From Caloramator sp. mosi_1 (GTDB taxonomy: Bacteria > Bacillota > Clostridia > Clostridiales > Caloramatoraceae): DNA of 64,000 nucleotides. The notes beneath the pieces were generated by a model that was given only the letters and a program-made list of their open reading frames with translations, was not told where the DNA came from and did not search any database. The translations under genes were made by a program, and so were the position numbers. Shown here piece by piece: positions 53,974 through 64,000 of the stretch. Each line of letters opens with the position of its first letter. Position 1 is the stretch's first letter. Location of the stretch: positions 1,970,820 through 2,034,819 of the forward strand of contig NZ_CP117677.1 in the NCBI RefSeq assembly GCF_028622835.1, read 5' to 3'.

Positions 53974-56169
53974 ATGTTAGAAAAGAATGAAAAATTAAAC
54001 ATAGAAGAAATTTTACAGAATCTTGAAAACTACAGGCCAAAACGAAAAGGTTGGCATTGGAGGGAAGAGCAGGGCAATCAAGTTTATGGTGAATTTGAAT
54101 ATCATCAAGCATCAAAACCATTAAAGAATAGCTGTCCACTTCCAGCTGCAAAAGTTTTGGATATATTGACCCACAACCAGACTGTGTAATAACAACAGAA
54201 ATAGCTTCAGGAAGATTTGAAGATGATATAAGAAGAATGAGAATGGCTGCTTGGCACGGTGCAGACCATATAATGGTAATAAGAACAGCAGGACAAAGTC
54301 ACTATGATGGACTTATAGAGGGTACTCAGAAGGTGTAGGTGGAGTTCCTATATCAAGAAAACAAGTTAGAGCTACAAGAAAAGCATTGGATATAATTGAA
54401 GAAGAGGTTGGAAGGCCAATAAATTTTCATTCCTATGTATCTGGCGTAGCTGGCCCTGATATAGCAGTTATGTTTGCAGAAGAAGGAGTAAATGGTGCAC
54501 ACCAAGACCCTCAATATAATGTGCTTTATAGAAATATAAATATGGTAAGATCCTTTGTGGATGCAGCAGTTGCAAAGAAAATAATGGCCTTTGCTGATAT
54601 GGTACAAATAGATGGTGCACATAATGCAAATGCAACAGCTATGAAGGGGTACAAGGTAATGCCTGAGCTAATGGTACAGCACGCACTTAATTGTGCATAT
54701 TCAAAGATGGTTGGAATGAAGCCACAAAATATAGCACTTTCAACAGTTCCTCCAACTGCACCACCAGCACCTTGTCTAAGAATAGACCTTCCTTATGCAG
54801 TTGCTTTAAGACAGTTGTTTAAAGAATATAAAATGAGAGCCCAGATGAATACAAAGTATATGGAAAGTTGTACAAGAGAAGCTACTGTAACACACGTATT
54901 AAATCTACTCATTTCAAGATTAACAAGGGCAGACATTCAATCAACAATTACACCAGATGAGGGAAGAAATGTTCCTTGGCATTATAACAATATTCACGCC
55001 ATAAATACAGCAAAACAAGCCTTAATAGGTATGGATGGACTTCTTGAAATGGTAGAACTTAAAAGGATGGATATTTAGTAGAAAAGGTAAGGGAACTTAA
55101 GGAAAGAGCAGTACTATTTATGGAGGAAATACTTGAAGTTGGCGGATATTTTAAGGCTGTTGAAATGGGATTCTTTGTTGATTCTGGTATGTATCCAGAA
55201 AGAAATGGAGATGGCATAGCAAGGCAAATAAATGGAGGAATAGGTGCAGGTACAGTTGTTGAAAGAGATAAGGATTATATGGCACCTGTTTGTGAACATT
55301 TTGGATATAACAATCTACCAGAAGGAATTACAAAGGCGTGTGACTTAATTGATGGATGTACCTTCTGTAAGCCTGAAAAGATAATATTTATAGATGAACT
55401 TGATGAAAATGATAATGTAAATAGAAGATTAAAGGAAACTGAAACTTTAAGGCATTCAAATGAAATTAAGCCAGAGGTCGAATGGTGTGGAGATGGTATA
55501 GTTTCAACAACAATCTTCTTACCTGTTGAAGAAAGAGTTGCAGAATTTGCAGCAATGGAAATAGGAAAGAAGATGGGACTTGAGGATGTTGTTGTAATTC
55601 ATAAACAAGTAATGCAACCTGCAGAAGGAACGCTTGTTGAAATAAAAGGAAGGGTTCCATTTACAATAGATATTTCAAAGCTTGAGATACCAAAGAAGCC
55701 CGAGATATTATCGGATGAAGAAATAAGAAAGGATATAGAAAGAAAACCAATGAAGGTTGTTGCTGCTACAGTTGGCGAAGATGAACACTCAGTTGGATTA
55801 AGAGAGGTAATAGATATTAAGCACGGAGGAATTGAAAAATACGGAATAGAATGTCTATATCTTGGTACATCCTGCCCAGTTGAAAAATTAGTAGATGCAG
55901 CAATAGAATTTAATGCAGATGCAATACTTGCAAGTACAATAATTACGCATAATGATGTTCATATAAAAAATATGAAGAAGATACACGAACTTTGCATTGA
56001 AAAGGGTGTAAGAGATAGGCTGATTGTTTGTGCGGGAGGAACTCAAGTAACTGATGAAATAGCAAAATCTGCAGGAATGGATGCAGGATTTGGACGTGGA
56101 ACTAAGGGAAATGATGTTGCTTCATTCTTAGTAAAGAGAAGAAGGGAAATGGAGAATTATGAAGGTTGA
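53974..56169 (+). CDS. oraE: D-ornithine 4,5-aminomutase, E (beta) subunit
   Basis: The catalytic subunit (about 732 residues), binding adenosylcobalamin and PLP. An N-terminal TIM-barrel region contains WHGADHIMVIRTAGQSHYDG, RPINFHSYVSGVAGPDIAV and PRTPPTAPPAP-like loops (TVPPTAPPAPCLRIDLP). The C-terminal Rossmann domain has VVAATVGEDEHSVGLREV with the DxHxxG cobalamin-binding motif (DEHSVG) and CAGGTQVTDEIAKSAGMDAGF; the PLP lysine lies in the same domain in known enzymes. Frameshifts near 54165, 54330 and 55070 are bridged. Its end overlaps the mutL-like gene by 11 bases, so the two are tightly coupled. Confidence 0.95.
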
Positions 56170-57503
56170 TGTATTGGTTGCTGAAATAGGCAGCACTACA
56201 ACGGTTGTAAATGCCTTTGACTTAAAAAAGGCTGAATTTATAGGACAGGGCCAGGGACCAACTACGGTATTAGATGGAGATGTTACAATAGGCCTTAATA
56301 TGGCTTTAGAGGATTTAAAAACAAATATAGGGGTTAACACTATCGAATATGATGATTTTTGGCAACAAGTAGTGCGGCAGGTGGACTAAGAATGACTGTG
56401 CACGGCCTTGTTTTTGATATGACTGCAAGGGCAGCAAGGGAGGCTGCCCTTGGGGCTGGTGCCATCATAAAATTAGTTACTGCAGGAAAGCTAAGAAGAA
56501 GTGATTTAAATAAGATAAAGGAAATTAAGCCCAACATAATACTTGTTGCAGGCGGACTTGATTATGGAGAAAGAGATACTGCACTTAATAATGCTGAGGA
56601 GATAGCAAAATTAAAATTAGATGTTCCGGTTATATATGCAGGAAATATAGAAAACCACGAAGATGTAAAAATAATATTTGAGGAATATGGACAAAAACTT
56701 TATATAGTTGAAAACGTGTATCCACGAATAGATGAGTTAAACGTTGAACCTACAAGAAAGGTAATACAAAGTGTCTTTGAGGAGCATATAACAGGTGCAC
56801 CGGGGATGCATAAGGTTAGGCAGATGGTAAAGGGGCCTATCATTCCAACACCAGGTGCAGTTATGGAATGTGCAATTATGCTTAAGGATGAAATTGGAGA
56901 TTTGATGGTGTTGGATGTTGGTGGAGCAACAACAGATGTTCATTCAGTTACGGAGGGAAGCGATGAAATCCAAAGAATAATGATAAGTCCAGAACCAGTG
57001 GCTAAAAGAACGGTAGAGGGAGACCTTGGAGTATATGTAAATTTACCACATATAGTGGAAAAGATAGGGATTGAAAATGTTAAGAAGGTATTCAAAGATG
57101 CAGATGATTTAATAGCAAATAGAAAGCCAATTCCAAAAACAGAAAGGGAGATAAAATTTATAGAGTATATGACACAAGAGGCTGTACTAACTGCAGTGAG
57201 GCGTCACGTTGGTTCTATAAGATATATCTATGGCCCGAGTGGTAAAAAACAATTGCAGAGGGTAAAGACTTAACAAATGTTAAGTGGATTATTGGAACGG
57301 GTGGAGCGTTAACAAGGCTTCCAGAACGAGTAAATATATTAAAAAAGATAACACAGGATAATACAGGCGGTATGTTTCTTTATCCTAAAGAGGGCATAGA
57401 TGTTTTAATAGATAATTATTATATAATGGCGTCGCTTGGAGTGCTTTCGAAAAAATACAGGGATGCAGCCTTAAAGATATTGAAAAAGAGCTTGGGGATT
57501 TAG
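56159..57503 (+). CDS. GlmL/MutL-like ATPase, likely accessory or reactivating factor for the aminomutase
   Basis: An ASKHA-fold protein of about 448 residues related to GlmL, the accessory protein of methylaspartate mutase. It has LVAEIGSTTTVVNAFDL at the start, SSAAGGLRMTVHGLVFDMTA, a second phosphate motif LMVLDVGGATTDVHSVTEG and the late IIGTGGALTRLPER. Overlap with oraE in this operon suggests that it removes damaged cobalamin or recycles OraSE. Frameshifts lie near 56360 and 57245. The start overlaps oraE; the stop TAG is two bases before orr. Confidence 0.88.
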
Positions 57504-57505
57504 GG

Positions 57506-58569
57506 GTGATTTATTTGTACCCACAGGTAGTTATTAATATAAATAAATATAAACAAAACATAAAATATTTGGTTGATAAATGTACAAGGAGAGGAGTTAA
57601 GGTTTGGATTGTAACAAAAAGTTTTTGTGCATATCCTGATATTGTAAAACACATTGTTGACTGTGGGATTGATGGCTTGGCAGATTCAAGAATACAAAAT
57701 CTAAAAAAATGAAGGATATTAATTCAAAAAAATACTTTTAAGAATACCAATGTTAGATGAAGCTGAGGACGTTGTCTTATGGTCAGATTATAGCTTAAAC
57801 TCTGAAATTGAAACAGTACGAGCATTAGGTGAAAAGGCAATAAAATACGGTAAAAAGCATAAAATAATAATTATGCTGGATATGGGTGATTTGAGGGAAG
57901 GTGTTTGGCCCGATGATATTGATGATTTTATAAAAGAAGTCCTAAAGATAGAGGGAGTTGAAATAAAAGGATTTGGTACAAATTTAACTTGCTATGGTGG
58001 AGTAATACCAGATGAAGCTAATTTAGGACGATTAACAAGTATTGCTATGGATATGGCAAATAAATATTCTTTAGATATTGAATATATATCTGGTGGTAAC
58101 TCCAGCAGCTATTATTTATTAGAGGATGGCAGATTGCCAAATGGAATAAATAACCTAAGACTTGGTGAAGTTGCAATACTTGGAAGAGAAACAGCCTTTG
58201 GTAAAAAGTAGATACCTTATCGGATGATATTTTTATTCTAAAGGCAGAAATTGTAGAGATAAAAAATAAACCTTCTGTTCCTATTGGGAATATAGGTATG
58301 GATGCCTTTGGTAAAAACCTTACTATGAAGATAGGGGCATAATAAAGAGGGCGATAATTGCGATAGGAAGGCAGGATATTAACCCAGATGGATTGATTCC
58401 AATAGATCCAAACATAGATATATTAGGTGCAAGTTCTGACCATACAATAATAGATGTTACAAAGTCAGGAAGAAACTATAAAGTAGGGGACATTATTGAA
58501 TTTAAAATGGACTATGGTAGTCTTTTAAAGGCAATGACTTCAGAATTTGTAGATAAAGTGGTTATATAA
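57506..58569 (+). CDS. orr: Ornithine racemase
   Basis: A PLP-dependent racemase that supplies D-ornithine for OraSE. About 354 residues of the alanine-racemase N-terminal family: the PLP lysine is in VKVWIVTKSFCAYPDI, followed by DSRIQNLKK, MLDMGDLREGVWPDD, FGTNLTCYGGVIPDE and YISGGNSSSYYLLEDG. The C-terminal beta part includes LGASSDHTIIDVT. Frameshifts lie near 57708, 58208 and 58323. The start is GTG at 57506 (a TTG nine bases later is possible), just after the mutL-like stop. It is the last gene of the operon, followed by a strong terminator. Confidence 0.93.
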
Positions 58570-58570
58570 T

Positions 58571-58612
58571 AAAGGCTGTCTTAAAACATCTATATGTTTT
58601 AAGACAGCCTTT
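58571..58612 (+). terminator. Terminator of the ornithine operon
   Basis: A 19-base perfect stem AAAGGCTGTCTTAAAACAT and its complement, with a TTGCTTTTAT tail. Confidence 0.9.
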
Positions 58613-58751
58613 GCTTTTATAAGAAGTAAAGTTTAGTAAAATTTAATTAAATTTCAAATTTTATACGTGGAAAAAATTTAAATAAATGATATAATGTAAT
58701 AGTGTAAAAAATAAAATATAATATAAGATTATAGATTTGGGGTGTTACTTA

Positions 58752-59947
58752 ATGAGCAAAAGGCAGATTACAATTAAAAAGGCAATAGCGATAATATTAA
58801 TCACAAATTTAATAACAGCATCCATACTTATTTTTGCACCTATTCCCTTTGTAGGAGGCAAAAATTAGTAAGCAAAGCTGAGTATGATTTTGTAAAACAG
58901 TTTGGAAAGATGATTTCAATTAAATCAAAGCTTCAAGAGAAATATGTTGATAAGATAGATGAAGATAAACTTGTTGAGGGTGCCGTTAGGGGAATGGTAG
59001 ATGGAATCGGAGACCCTTATACAGTTTTTATGAATAAAAAGGAGTTTGAAGACTTTTTAACACATACACAGGGTTCCTATGCAGGTGTAGGATTGTATGT
59101 TGGAAACAAAGATGGTAAGATTGTCGTGGTTGCACCAATTGAAGATACTCCAGCCTATAAAGCAGGTATTATATCTGGTGATATAATAGTTAAGGTAAAT
59201 GATCAGGAAGTTTCGGGAAAAGAGTTGGAAAAGGCAACTTCAATGATGAAGGGACCTGAAGGAACAAAGGTTAAATTAACAATATATAGAGAAGGAAAGG
59301 GCTTAATAGATTTTGAACTTGTAAGAGCAAGAATTATTATAAAATCTGTAAAGAGTGATGTTATTGATGACAACATAGGATATATTAGAATAACAAGTTT
59401 TGATGAAAATACTGCAGAAGCCTTTAACAAGGCACTTGATAATTTATTAAACAAAGGAATTAAGGGATTAGTTATTGACTTAAGGGATAATCCAGGAGGT
59501 TTATTAGATCAGTGTGCAAAAATAGCAGATAGACTTCTTGGAGAAGGAACTATTGTTTATACAATAGATAACAAGGGTAAAAAGGAAGTATGGTCTTCAG
59601 ATTCTAATAAACTTGATCTTCCTTTAGTTATTCTTGTAAATGGAGGCTCAGCAAGTGCATCAGAAATTTTAACGGGAGCTGTTCGTGATTTTAAAGCTGG
59701 AACATTGATTGGTACAAGAACCTTTGGAAAAGGATTGGTTCAAGAAATAATAACTCTTCCAAATAATGAAGCATTGAAGGTTACAATCTCTAAATACTAT
59801 ACACCATCTGGTGAATGTATACAAGGAAAGGGAATTGAGCCAGATATTGTTTTAGATATACCAGAAAAGGATAAAGAGAGAGAACTAAGCTACAAGGAAG
59901 ATATACAAATACAAAAGGCAATAGAAGTAATAAGAAGCAAGGAATAG
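58752..59947 (+). CDS. Carboxy-terminal processing protease (S41 family, PDZ)
   Basis: A secreted or membrane-anchored serine protease of about 398 residues. Residues 7-33 form an N-terminal membrane anchor (AIAIILITNLITASILIFAPI). A PDZ domain follows at about residues 110-190 (GSYAGVGLYVGNKDG, GIISGDIIVKVNDQEV). The S41 core has IRITSFDE, LVIDLRDNPGGLL, the catalytic Ser in NGGSASASEIL and the catalytic Lys in TRTFGKGLVQE. One frameshift near 58862 sits just after the anchor. The ATG at 58752 follows GGGGTG. CtpA-type enzymes process membrane or spore-signalling proteins; the target is unknown. A PDZ membrane protein gene follows. Confidence 0.93.
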
Positions 59948-59956
59948 TATATGTTG

Positions 59957-59978
59957 GCCCCCAAGACTACTTGGGGGC
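59957..59978 (+). terminator. Terminator after the ctpA-like gene
   Basis: GCCCCCAAG/CTTGGGGGC stem with a four-base loop, then TAAAAATCT. It resembles a terminator with a weak tail, so some read-through to the next gene is possible. Confidence 0.6.
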
Positions 59979-60010
59979 TAAAAATCTAATTGATTAAGTG
60001 GAGGGTTTGT

Positions 60011-61276
60011 ATGATATCAAAACTAATATGGGAATCTATAAGGAATTATGCACAGGTTGTTTTATCCTTTTTATTTGAACCTATATTTTGGATAATGTTT
60101 TTTATTTTGTTTTTTCAATATAAAAGATTAGAGACAATCCAAAAGGATGTATATGGAGTTGTAAAGTATAAGAAGATGGAGATGATGGCATCTTCAATTC
60201 TTGCAGGAATATTAAGTGGAATGCTTATAAGCATTTTTATTACCGTTTTTGGTATAACCTTTGGTAAACTTGAGGGGGCAATATTTATAATAATTTTATC
60301 CCTGCTGTTGGTTATGTTATTTGATTCCCATTTTATATGTTTATCCTACTCAGGTGGAATCGTTAGCCTACTTAGTCTTATATTAAGCCTTTTAAATTCA
60401 AAAGGTATAGTTAATATAAGTGAAGTTCCAATATTAAGGAATCTTTTGAATATAGATATAACTGCAATTTTAATACTTGTTTCACTTTTACATCTTGTTG
60501 AATCAATACTTATGTATTTTGATGGTGCAAGATATCCTGTGCCAATGTTTTTTAAGAAGGATGATAAGATTGTTGGAGGATTTATATTAACAAGGTTTTG
60601 GATAATACCATTAATGATACTGATTCTACTATCATTAACACCTATGAGCGGCGATACAATACCAACTCCAGATTGGTGGCCTCTAATTCGACCAGAGGGA
60701 TTGCCTAAAGATTTAAGTGATGCTGTATTTACTTTAACACCTTTGTTTGCAATACTTGGTTATGGTGATTTTACAATAAGCAGAATGCCAAAACAAAAGG
60801 CAAAGGAGTCATCTATACATTTATTTCTATTTAGCATAACACTATTTATTCTTGTTATTATATCAATGAAAATATACGTGTTTAAGTTTATTGCTGCAAT
60901 ATTTTCTCCTGTTTTTCACGAACTTATAATTATTCTAAATAGAAAGAAAGAAAAGACTTTAGATGCATTGTGGGAAAATACCTACGATGGAATAAAGATA
61001 TTAGATGTTGTTCCTAATTCACCAGCAGAAAAAATGGGAATAGAGACAGGGGATAAGATAATTTCTATAAACAACATAAGAGTTAATACTCTTTACGATG
61101 CTAAGGTTGTTTTAGACGAGGCAGATAGATATCTATGGATTGATGTTGTAAAGTTAGATGGAAGGGTTAAAAGTCTTGAATATTATAATTATCGTACAGA
61201 AATAGGTTCGTTAGGCATAATTACAATTCCTGAGGATGAGGGATATATACCTGTGATGGATTTAGAGAATAAATAA
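60011..61276 (+). CDS. Multi-pass membrane protein with C-terminal PDZ domain
   Basis: 421 residues, intact. There are eight or more membrane helices (for example SFLFEPIFWIMFFILFF, AILAGILSGMLISIFITVFG-like segments, FLFSITLFILVIISMKIYVF). A cytoplasmic PDZ domain follows at about residues 325-405 (YDGIKILDVVPNSPAEKMGI, TGDKIISINNIRVN). This architecture resembles MinJ, the topological linker of Min and DivIVA in Bacillus, but that assignment is a guess. I chose the ATG at 60011-60013, preceded by GGAGGG, over a TTG 21 bases upstream. It follows the CtpA-like protease gene by 63 bases. Confidence 0.85.
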   Translation: MISKLIWESIRNYAQVVLSFLFEPIFWIMFFILFFQYKRLETIQKDVYGVVKYKKMEMMASSILAGILSGMLISIFITVFGITFGKLEGAIFIIILSLLLVMLFDSHFICLSYSGGIVSLLSLILSLLNSKGIVNISEVPILRNLLNIDITAILILVSLLHLVESILMYFDGARYPVPMFFKKDDKIVGGFILTRFWIIPLMILILLSLTPMSGDTIPTPDWWPLIRPEGLPKDLSDAVFTLTPLFAILGYGDFTISRMPKQKAKESSIHLFLFSITLFILVIISMKIYVFKFIAAIFSPVFHELIIILNRKKEKTLDALWENTYDGIKILDVVPNSPAEKMGIETGDKIISINNIRVNTLYDAKVVLDEADRYLWIDVVKLDGRVKSLEYYNYRTEIGSLGIITIPEDEGYIPVMDLENK

Positions 61277-61307
61277 AGGAGATAAGAAAATGTTTCTTAT
61301 CTCCTTT
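61275..61307 (+). terminator. Terminator after the PDZ membrane protein gene
   Basis: A 15-base perfect stem AAAGGAGATAAGAAA with three-base loop, overlapping the stop codon and ending in TTTTTC. Confidence 0.9.
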
Positions 61308-61370
61308 TTCTATAGTATTTTTGTAAAATAAATGTTAAAATTATTAAGAAAATAATAATGGTAATAGGGG

Positions 61371-62593
61371 ATGATGGTGTTGAGGTATATAATTAGAGAA
61401 TATTTTCCAGCATTCACGCATAGAAACTATAAATTATTTTGGATTGGACAAGTTATATCCTTAATTGGAACTTGGATGCAAAATGCGGCATTAAGTTGGT
61501 TAGTATATTCTATTACAAGAGATGGTTTCCTTTCTGGGCTTATGACAGCAGTTCAATTTATTCCTCTACTTATATTTTCTCTTTTTCAGGTTTAATAATA
61601 GAAAGGTTTCCAAAGCGAAAAATATTAATTTTTACACAAAGTGCATTGTTAATTATTGCCCTATTTTTTACATATTAATGTACTTTAATCTATTATCCTA
61701 TCCTATCATCCTAATACTTTTATTTTTGTAGGTACTATACAATCCCTTGATAATCCAACACGTCAAGCCTTTGTAGTTGAACTTGTTGAAGGCAAAAAGC
61801 ATTTGATGAATGCAATAGCTTTAAATTCAGCGGCATTTAACTCAGCACGATTAATCGGGCCAGCAATAGCAGGTAAGATTATGGCAGACCTTGGTGCAAA
61901 GTGGTGCTTTTTATTAAATGCAATGAGTTTTTTAGCAGTATTGCTGGGATTGTTATCAATGAGAATGAAAGATATACCTTCTAAAGGCGAATTAAAGGAT
62001 CCAAAGAAGGAAATTATAGATGGATTAAAATATATTAGGGTAAATCCCAAATTGTTTTATACTATAATCGCATTAGTTATTATCCCTACATTTTGTATGA
62101 ATTTTAATGTATTAATTCCAATTTATACAAAAGATTATTTGATGCTAAATGAAAAGGCATATGGAATACTTTTATCTTCAATTGGGTTTGGAGCCTTAAT
62201 TGGTGCTGTTATAGTAGCGGTAAAGGGAGTAAACAAAGAGCGGTTTATCTACAGCTGTTTGGGGCTTTAGGACTATCAATTTTTATGATGGTAATGGGTT
62301 TAATGAGAAGTTATACTTTGTCAGTTGTGGTTTTAATATTAATAGGACTATTTATGATATTGTTTAGTACAACCTCTAATAGCATATTGCAGTTTAATTC
62401 TCCTGATGATATGAGAGGTAGAATAATGAGTGTATATTCTCTGGTTTTTGGAGGGTTAACACCAATCGGAAGTATATACGCTGGGACATTGGCAAAGTAT
62501 TTTGGTGCTAATAACGTGTTTATAATAAGTGGAGTGATTGGCTTTATTGGCTTTTTAATACTTTTCAAAAGGCGAAGGGAATTAATTAAATAA
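61371..62593 (+). CDS. MFS transporter, EntS/MFS_3-like
   Basis: A 12-helix exporter of about 407 residues. It has AFTHRNYKLFWIGQVISLIG, GTWMQNAALSWLVY, the loop motif ERFPKRKILIFTQ, the helix-4 segment GTIQSLDNPTRQAFVVELV, and FNSPDDMRGRIMSVYSLVFGG, all typical of the MFS_3 group that contains enterobactin and drug exporters. The substrate is unknown. Frameshifts near 61588, 61675 and 62240 to 62265 are bridged. The start is uncertain: ATGs at 61371 and 61374 lie very close to GGGG, and a GTG at 61377 has better spacing. Confidence 0.87.
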
Positions 62594-62966
62594 AAATTTA
62601 TGTATAGACAAAAATGTAATTAAAATTCTTTTAATTTTCTTTAAATAAATTTACAAAGAATAAACTAAAATATGCTATGTATAAATGTTAAGATGTTATA
62701 GATTGATTGTATTAAGATGTTATATTTTAAGTTCAACTGTTAAATTAAAAAATTATATAAACATTATGTTGAATTTGTTCATATAGTAATTGGCATAGAT
62801 ATAATTTATGTTATATGATTTTATTTTATAAATTATAAGTTGTATAAATTTTAATACAATTTTTGGTGGTATATCTTAATATTAACATTAATTTATATTT
62901 AGAATATTATATCTTAGGAAAAAAGTTATTATAAAAATTTTAAATTTATTTAAGGAGTGAATATTT
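62594..62966. other. AT-rich interval with no gene
   Basis: About 370 bases, extremely AT-rich, without a credible coding frame, hairpin or known RNA. It presumably carries the promoter of the small gene at 62967; no confident -35/-10 pair stands out from the AT background. Confidence 0.5.
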
Positions 62967-63251
62967 ATGTCTATGCCAGTTATAAATCCATCTGATACTA
63001 CAACTTGCCAAGCAGTTGTAGATTTACTCGAATCAATAGCACTTCAAGAAGCAGGTCTTGCTCATATAATTAATGCAGAAGGAGAGAAAATACAAGCGGC
63101 TCTGCAGGCAGAAAACGTTTCAATTCAAGAATTAATATCTGTAAACGAATCTGTTTTAGATGTTTTAACAAAGGTTATTAAATTGGAAATAGTTTTAGAA
63201 CTAAAATTGGAAGAGGTAATTAAACTTTACTGTTGTGATTGTCACGATTAA
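62967..63251 (+). CDS. Small acidic protein with a shared helical module, function unknown
   Basis: A 94-residue acidic protein without signal peptide or membrane helix. Residues about 22-44 form the module ESIALQEAGLAHIINAEGEK, followed by a Glu/Leu/Val-rich helix and a Cys-rich end CCDCHD. The same module recurs in the next gene. Similar modules occur in clostridial and bacillar proteins thought to be spore- or surface-associated; I cannot name the family. The start ATG follows AAGGAG. The next gene starts 72 bases after its stop. Confidence 0.7.
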   Translation: MSMPVINPSDTTTCQAVVDLLESIALQEAGLAHIINAEGEKIQAALQAENVSIQELISVNESVLDVLTKVIKLEIVLELKLEEVIKLYCCDCHD

Positions 63252-63322
63252 TAATTTAAATGTTAAGTTGTTTACGGCACATAAGAATATTAAATTTGTG
63301 AAATATTTGTGGGGTGAATTCT

Positions 63323-64000
63323 ATGCTTGTATGTTCTCAAAGTGTAACCTTCTTAGTACCTCCTGAGCAACCTACCGCAGTTTATACAATTAATTTTGAT
63401 GGTGTAAAGGTTGAAAATGGTAATTCAATTTGGTGTTATAGCGTTTCAGTTGCAGGAAATCCTGGACTTAGTAATTGGATACTTGGTGCCTTTGAAGCCT
63501 GCGAGGAGCTTTTAGAAGAAAAATTAATATCAGTTACAAGAAATGGTGTTGAGCTTATAAAAGATGTAGAGTATGAAATAGGTAATTTCTTAGGCTTTTT
63601 CGGAATTAAGTTTGATGTTGGAGTAGAAAAAGAAGAGAGTCCAGTTTTATATTGCATAACTTTAGAAGGGATATATAAATCAACAGAGGTTGATGTAGCG
63701 GCAAAGGGAGGACCAACACCAGCACAAGTAAAGGAAAAGGCAATTTGTGGACCTTCTTGTGAAGTTGTACCAAAAACATTGCCTATTGGAGATTTGATAG
63801 AGTCAATAGCACTTCAAGAAGCAGGTCTTGCTCATATAATTAATGCAGAAGGAGAGAAGATACAGAAGGTGTTAGAACTAAACAATGTTAAAACAGAAGA
63901 TATAATTGAAGTAAATAAATCTGTTTCAAAGGTATTAAGTAGAGTTATTGAACTTGAAGTTGTATTAGAGTCTAAATTAGAAGATATAAACAAATTGATA
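63323..64000 (+). CDS. Possible surface or spore-coat protein, continuing past the window end
   Basis: At least 226 residues and open at base 64000. The N-terminal 140 residues are a beta-rich domain (VTFLVPPEQPTAVYTINFDG, SVAGNPGLSNWILGAFEACE) that resembles surface-exposed prokaryotic beta-sandwich domains. A linker with AAKGGPTPAQVKEKAIC follows, then the module IESIALQEAGLAHIINAEGE shared with the preceding gene and a long Glu/Leu-rich helix. There is no signal peptide, which suits a protein assembled on spores from the mother cell; this is inference. The ATG at 63323 follows GGGGTG. Confidence 0.65.
   Translation, partial: MLVCSQSVTFLVPPEQPTAVYTINFDGVKVENGNSIWCYSVSVAGNPGLSNWILGAFEACEELLEEKLISVTRNGVELIKDVEYEIGNFLGFFGIKFDVGVEKEESPVLYCITLEGIYKSTEVDVAAKGGPTPAQVKEKAICGPSCEVVPKTLPIGDLIESIALQEAGLAHIINAEGEKIQKVLELNNVKTEDIIEVNKSVSKVLSRVIELEVVLESKLEDINKLI

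Overview
The window is AT-rich, densely coded DNA from an anaerobic, low-GC Gram-positive bacterium of the Clostridia. The evidence is purine-rich Shine-Dalgarno sites throughout, a complete Stickland-type ornithine (2-amino-4-ketopentanoate) pathway, a lysine riboswitch, a tandem glycine riboswitch, a glmS ribozyme, a QueD-type/FolE2 folate cluster, ISL3 and IS1380 elements and a VanX-like dipeptidase. A thermophilic or moderately thermophilic Clostridiaceae such as Caloramator is my guess; I cannot prove the genus. One property colours everything: about 30 genes, including housekeeping ones (tyrS, proS, glmM, folP, lysC), are interrupted by single-base frameshifts, nearly all at short homopolymers and nearly all apparent deletions. 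These look like sequencing or assembly errors, so such genes are given as single full-length CDS with approximate frameshift positions.

Layout. 1-3.0 kb: glycerol catabolism on the minus strand (glpK then a GlpA-like FAD dehydrogenase), each behind a leader hairpin sharing a short motif. 3.0-5.3 kb: thioredoxin-like protein and an arsenite-resistance operon (thioredoxin, arsR, acr3) with a perfect palindromic operator. 5.4-6.9 kb: aspartokinase under a lysine riboswitch. 7.0-9.9 kb: small helical protein, CDF metal transporter, tyrS. 9.9-15.2 kb: YtcJ-like amidohydrolase, FAD amine oxidase, LTA-synthase-like protein. 15.3-15.6 kb: a long inverted-repeat element with two relatives elsewhere. 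15.6-18.1 kb: folate operon. 18.1-20.7 kb: amidohydrolase and an EIIC-like membrane protein behind a glycine riboswitch. 20.7-22.8 kb: Nudix hydrolase, zinc-ribbon protein with a Shine-Dalgarno-masking leader, VanX-like dipeptidase, DUF606 transporter. 22.9-33.8 kb: nucleotidyltransferase with a degenerate phosphomannomutase domain, then a giant cyclic beta-1,2-glucan synthase. 33.9-38.0 kb: deoxynucleoside kinase, PHP phosphatase, proS, DUF554 protein.

38.14-48.96 kb is bounded by two identical 86-bp outward-facing ISL3 ends. It contains a truncated ISL3 transposase, a His-tailed DMT exporter with a CsoR-type repressor, glmS with its ribozyme, glmM, cstA, an uncharacterised gene and an IS1380 element. 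Immediately beyond is a sigma-54 activator gene followed by a -24/-12 promoter and the operon ord-ortA-ortB-oraS-oraE-(mutL-like)-orr, which converts L-ornithine through D-ornithine and 2,4-diaminopentanoate to acetyl-CoA and alanine. The window ends with a CtpA protease, a PDZ membrane protein, an MFS exporter, and two adjacent genes sharing a nearly identical 65-bp coding module.

The best candidates for something undescribed are the structured leader of the zinc-ribbon gene (21434-21515), the glycine-riboswitch-controlled EIIC-like transporter, the inverted-repeat element family, the His-tailed metal exporter with a Cu-type CsoR ligand set, and the ISL3-bounded 10.8-kb block next to the ornithine regulon.
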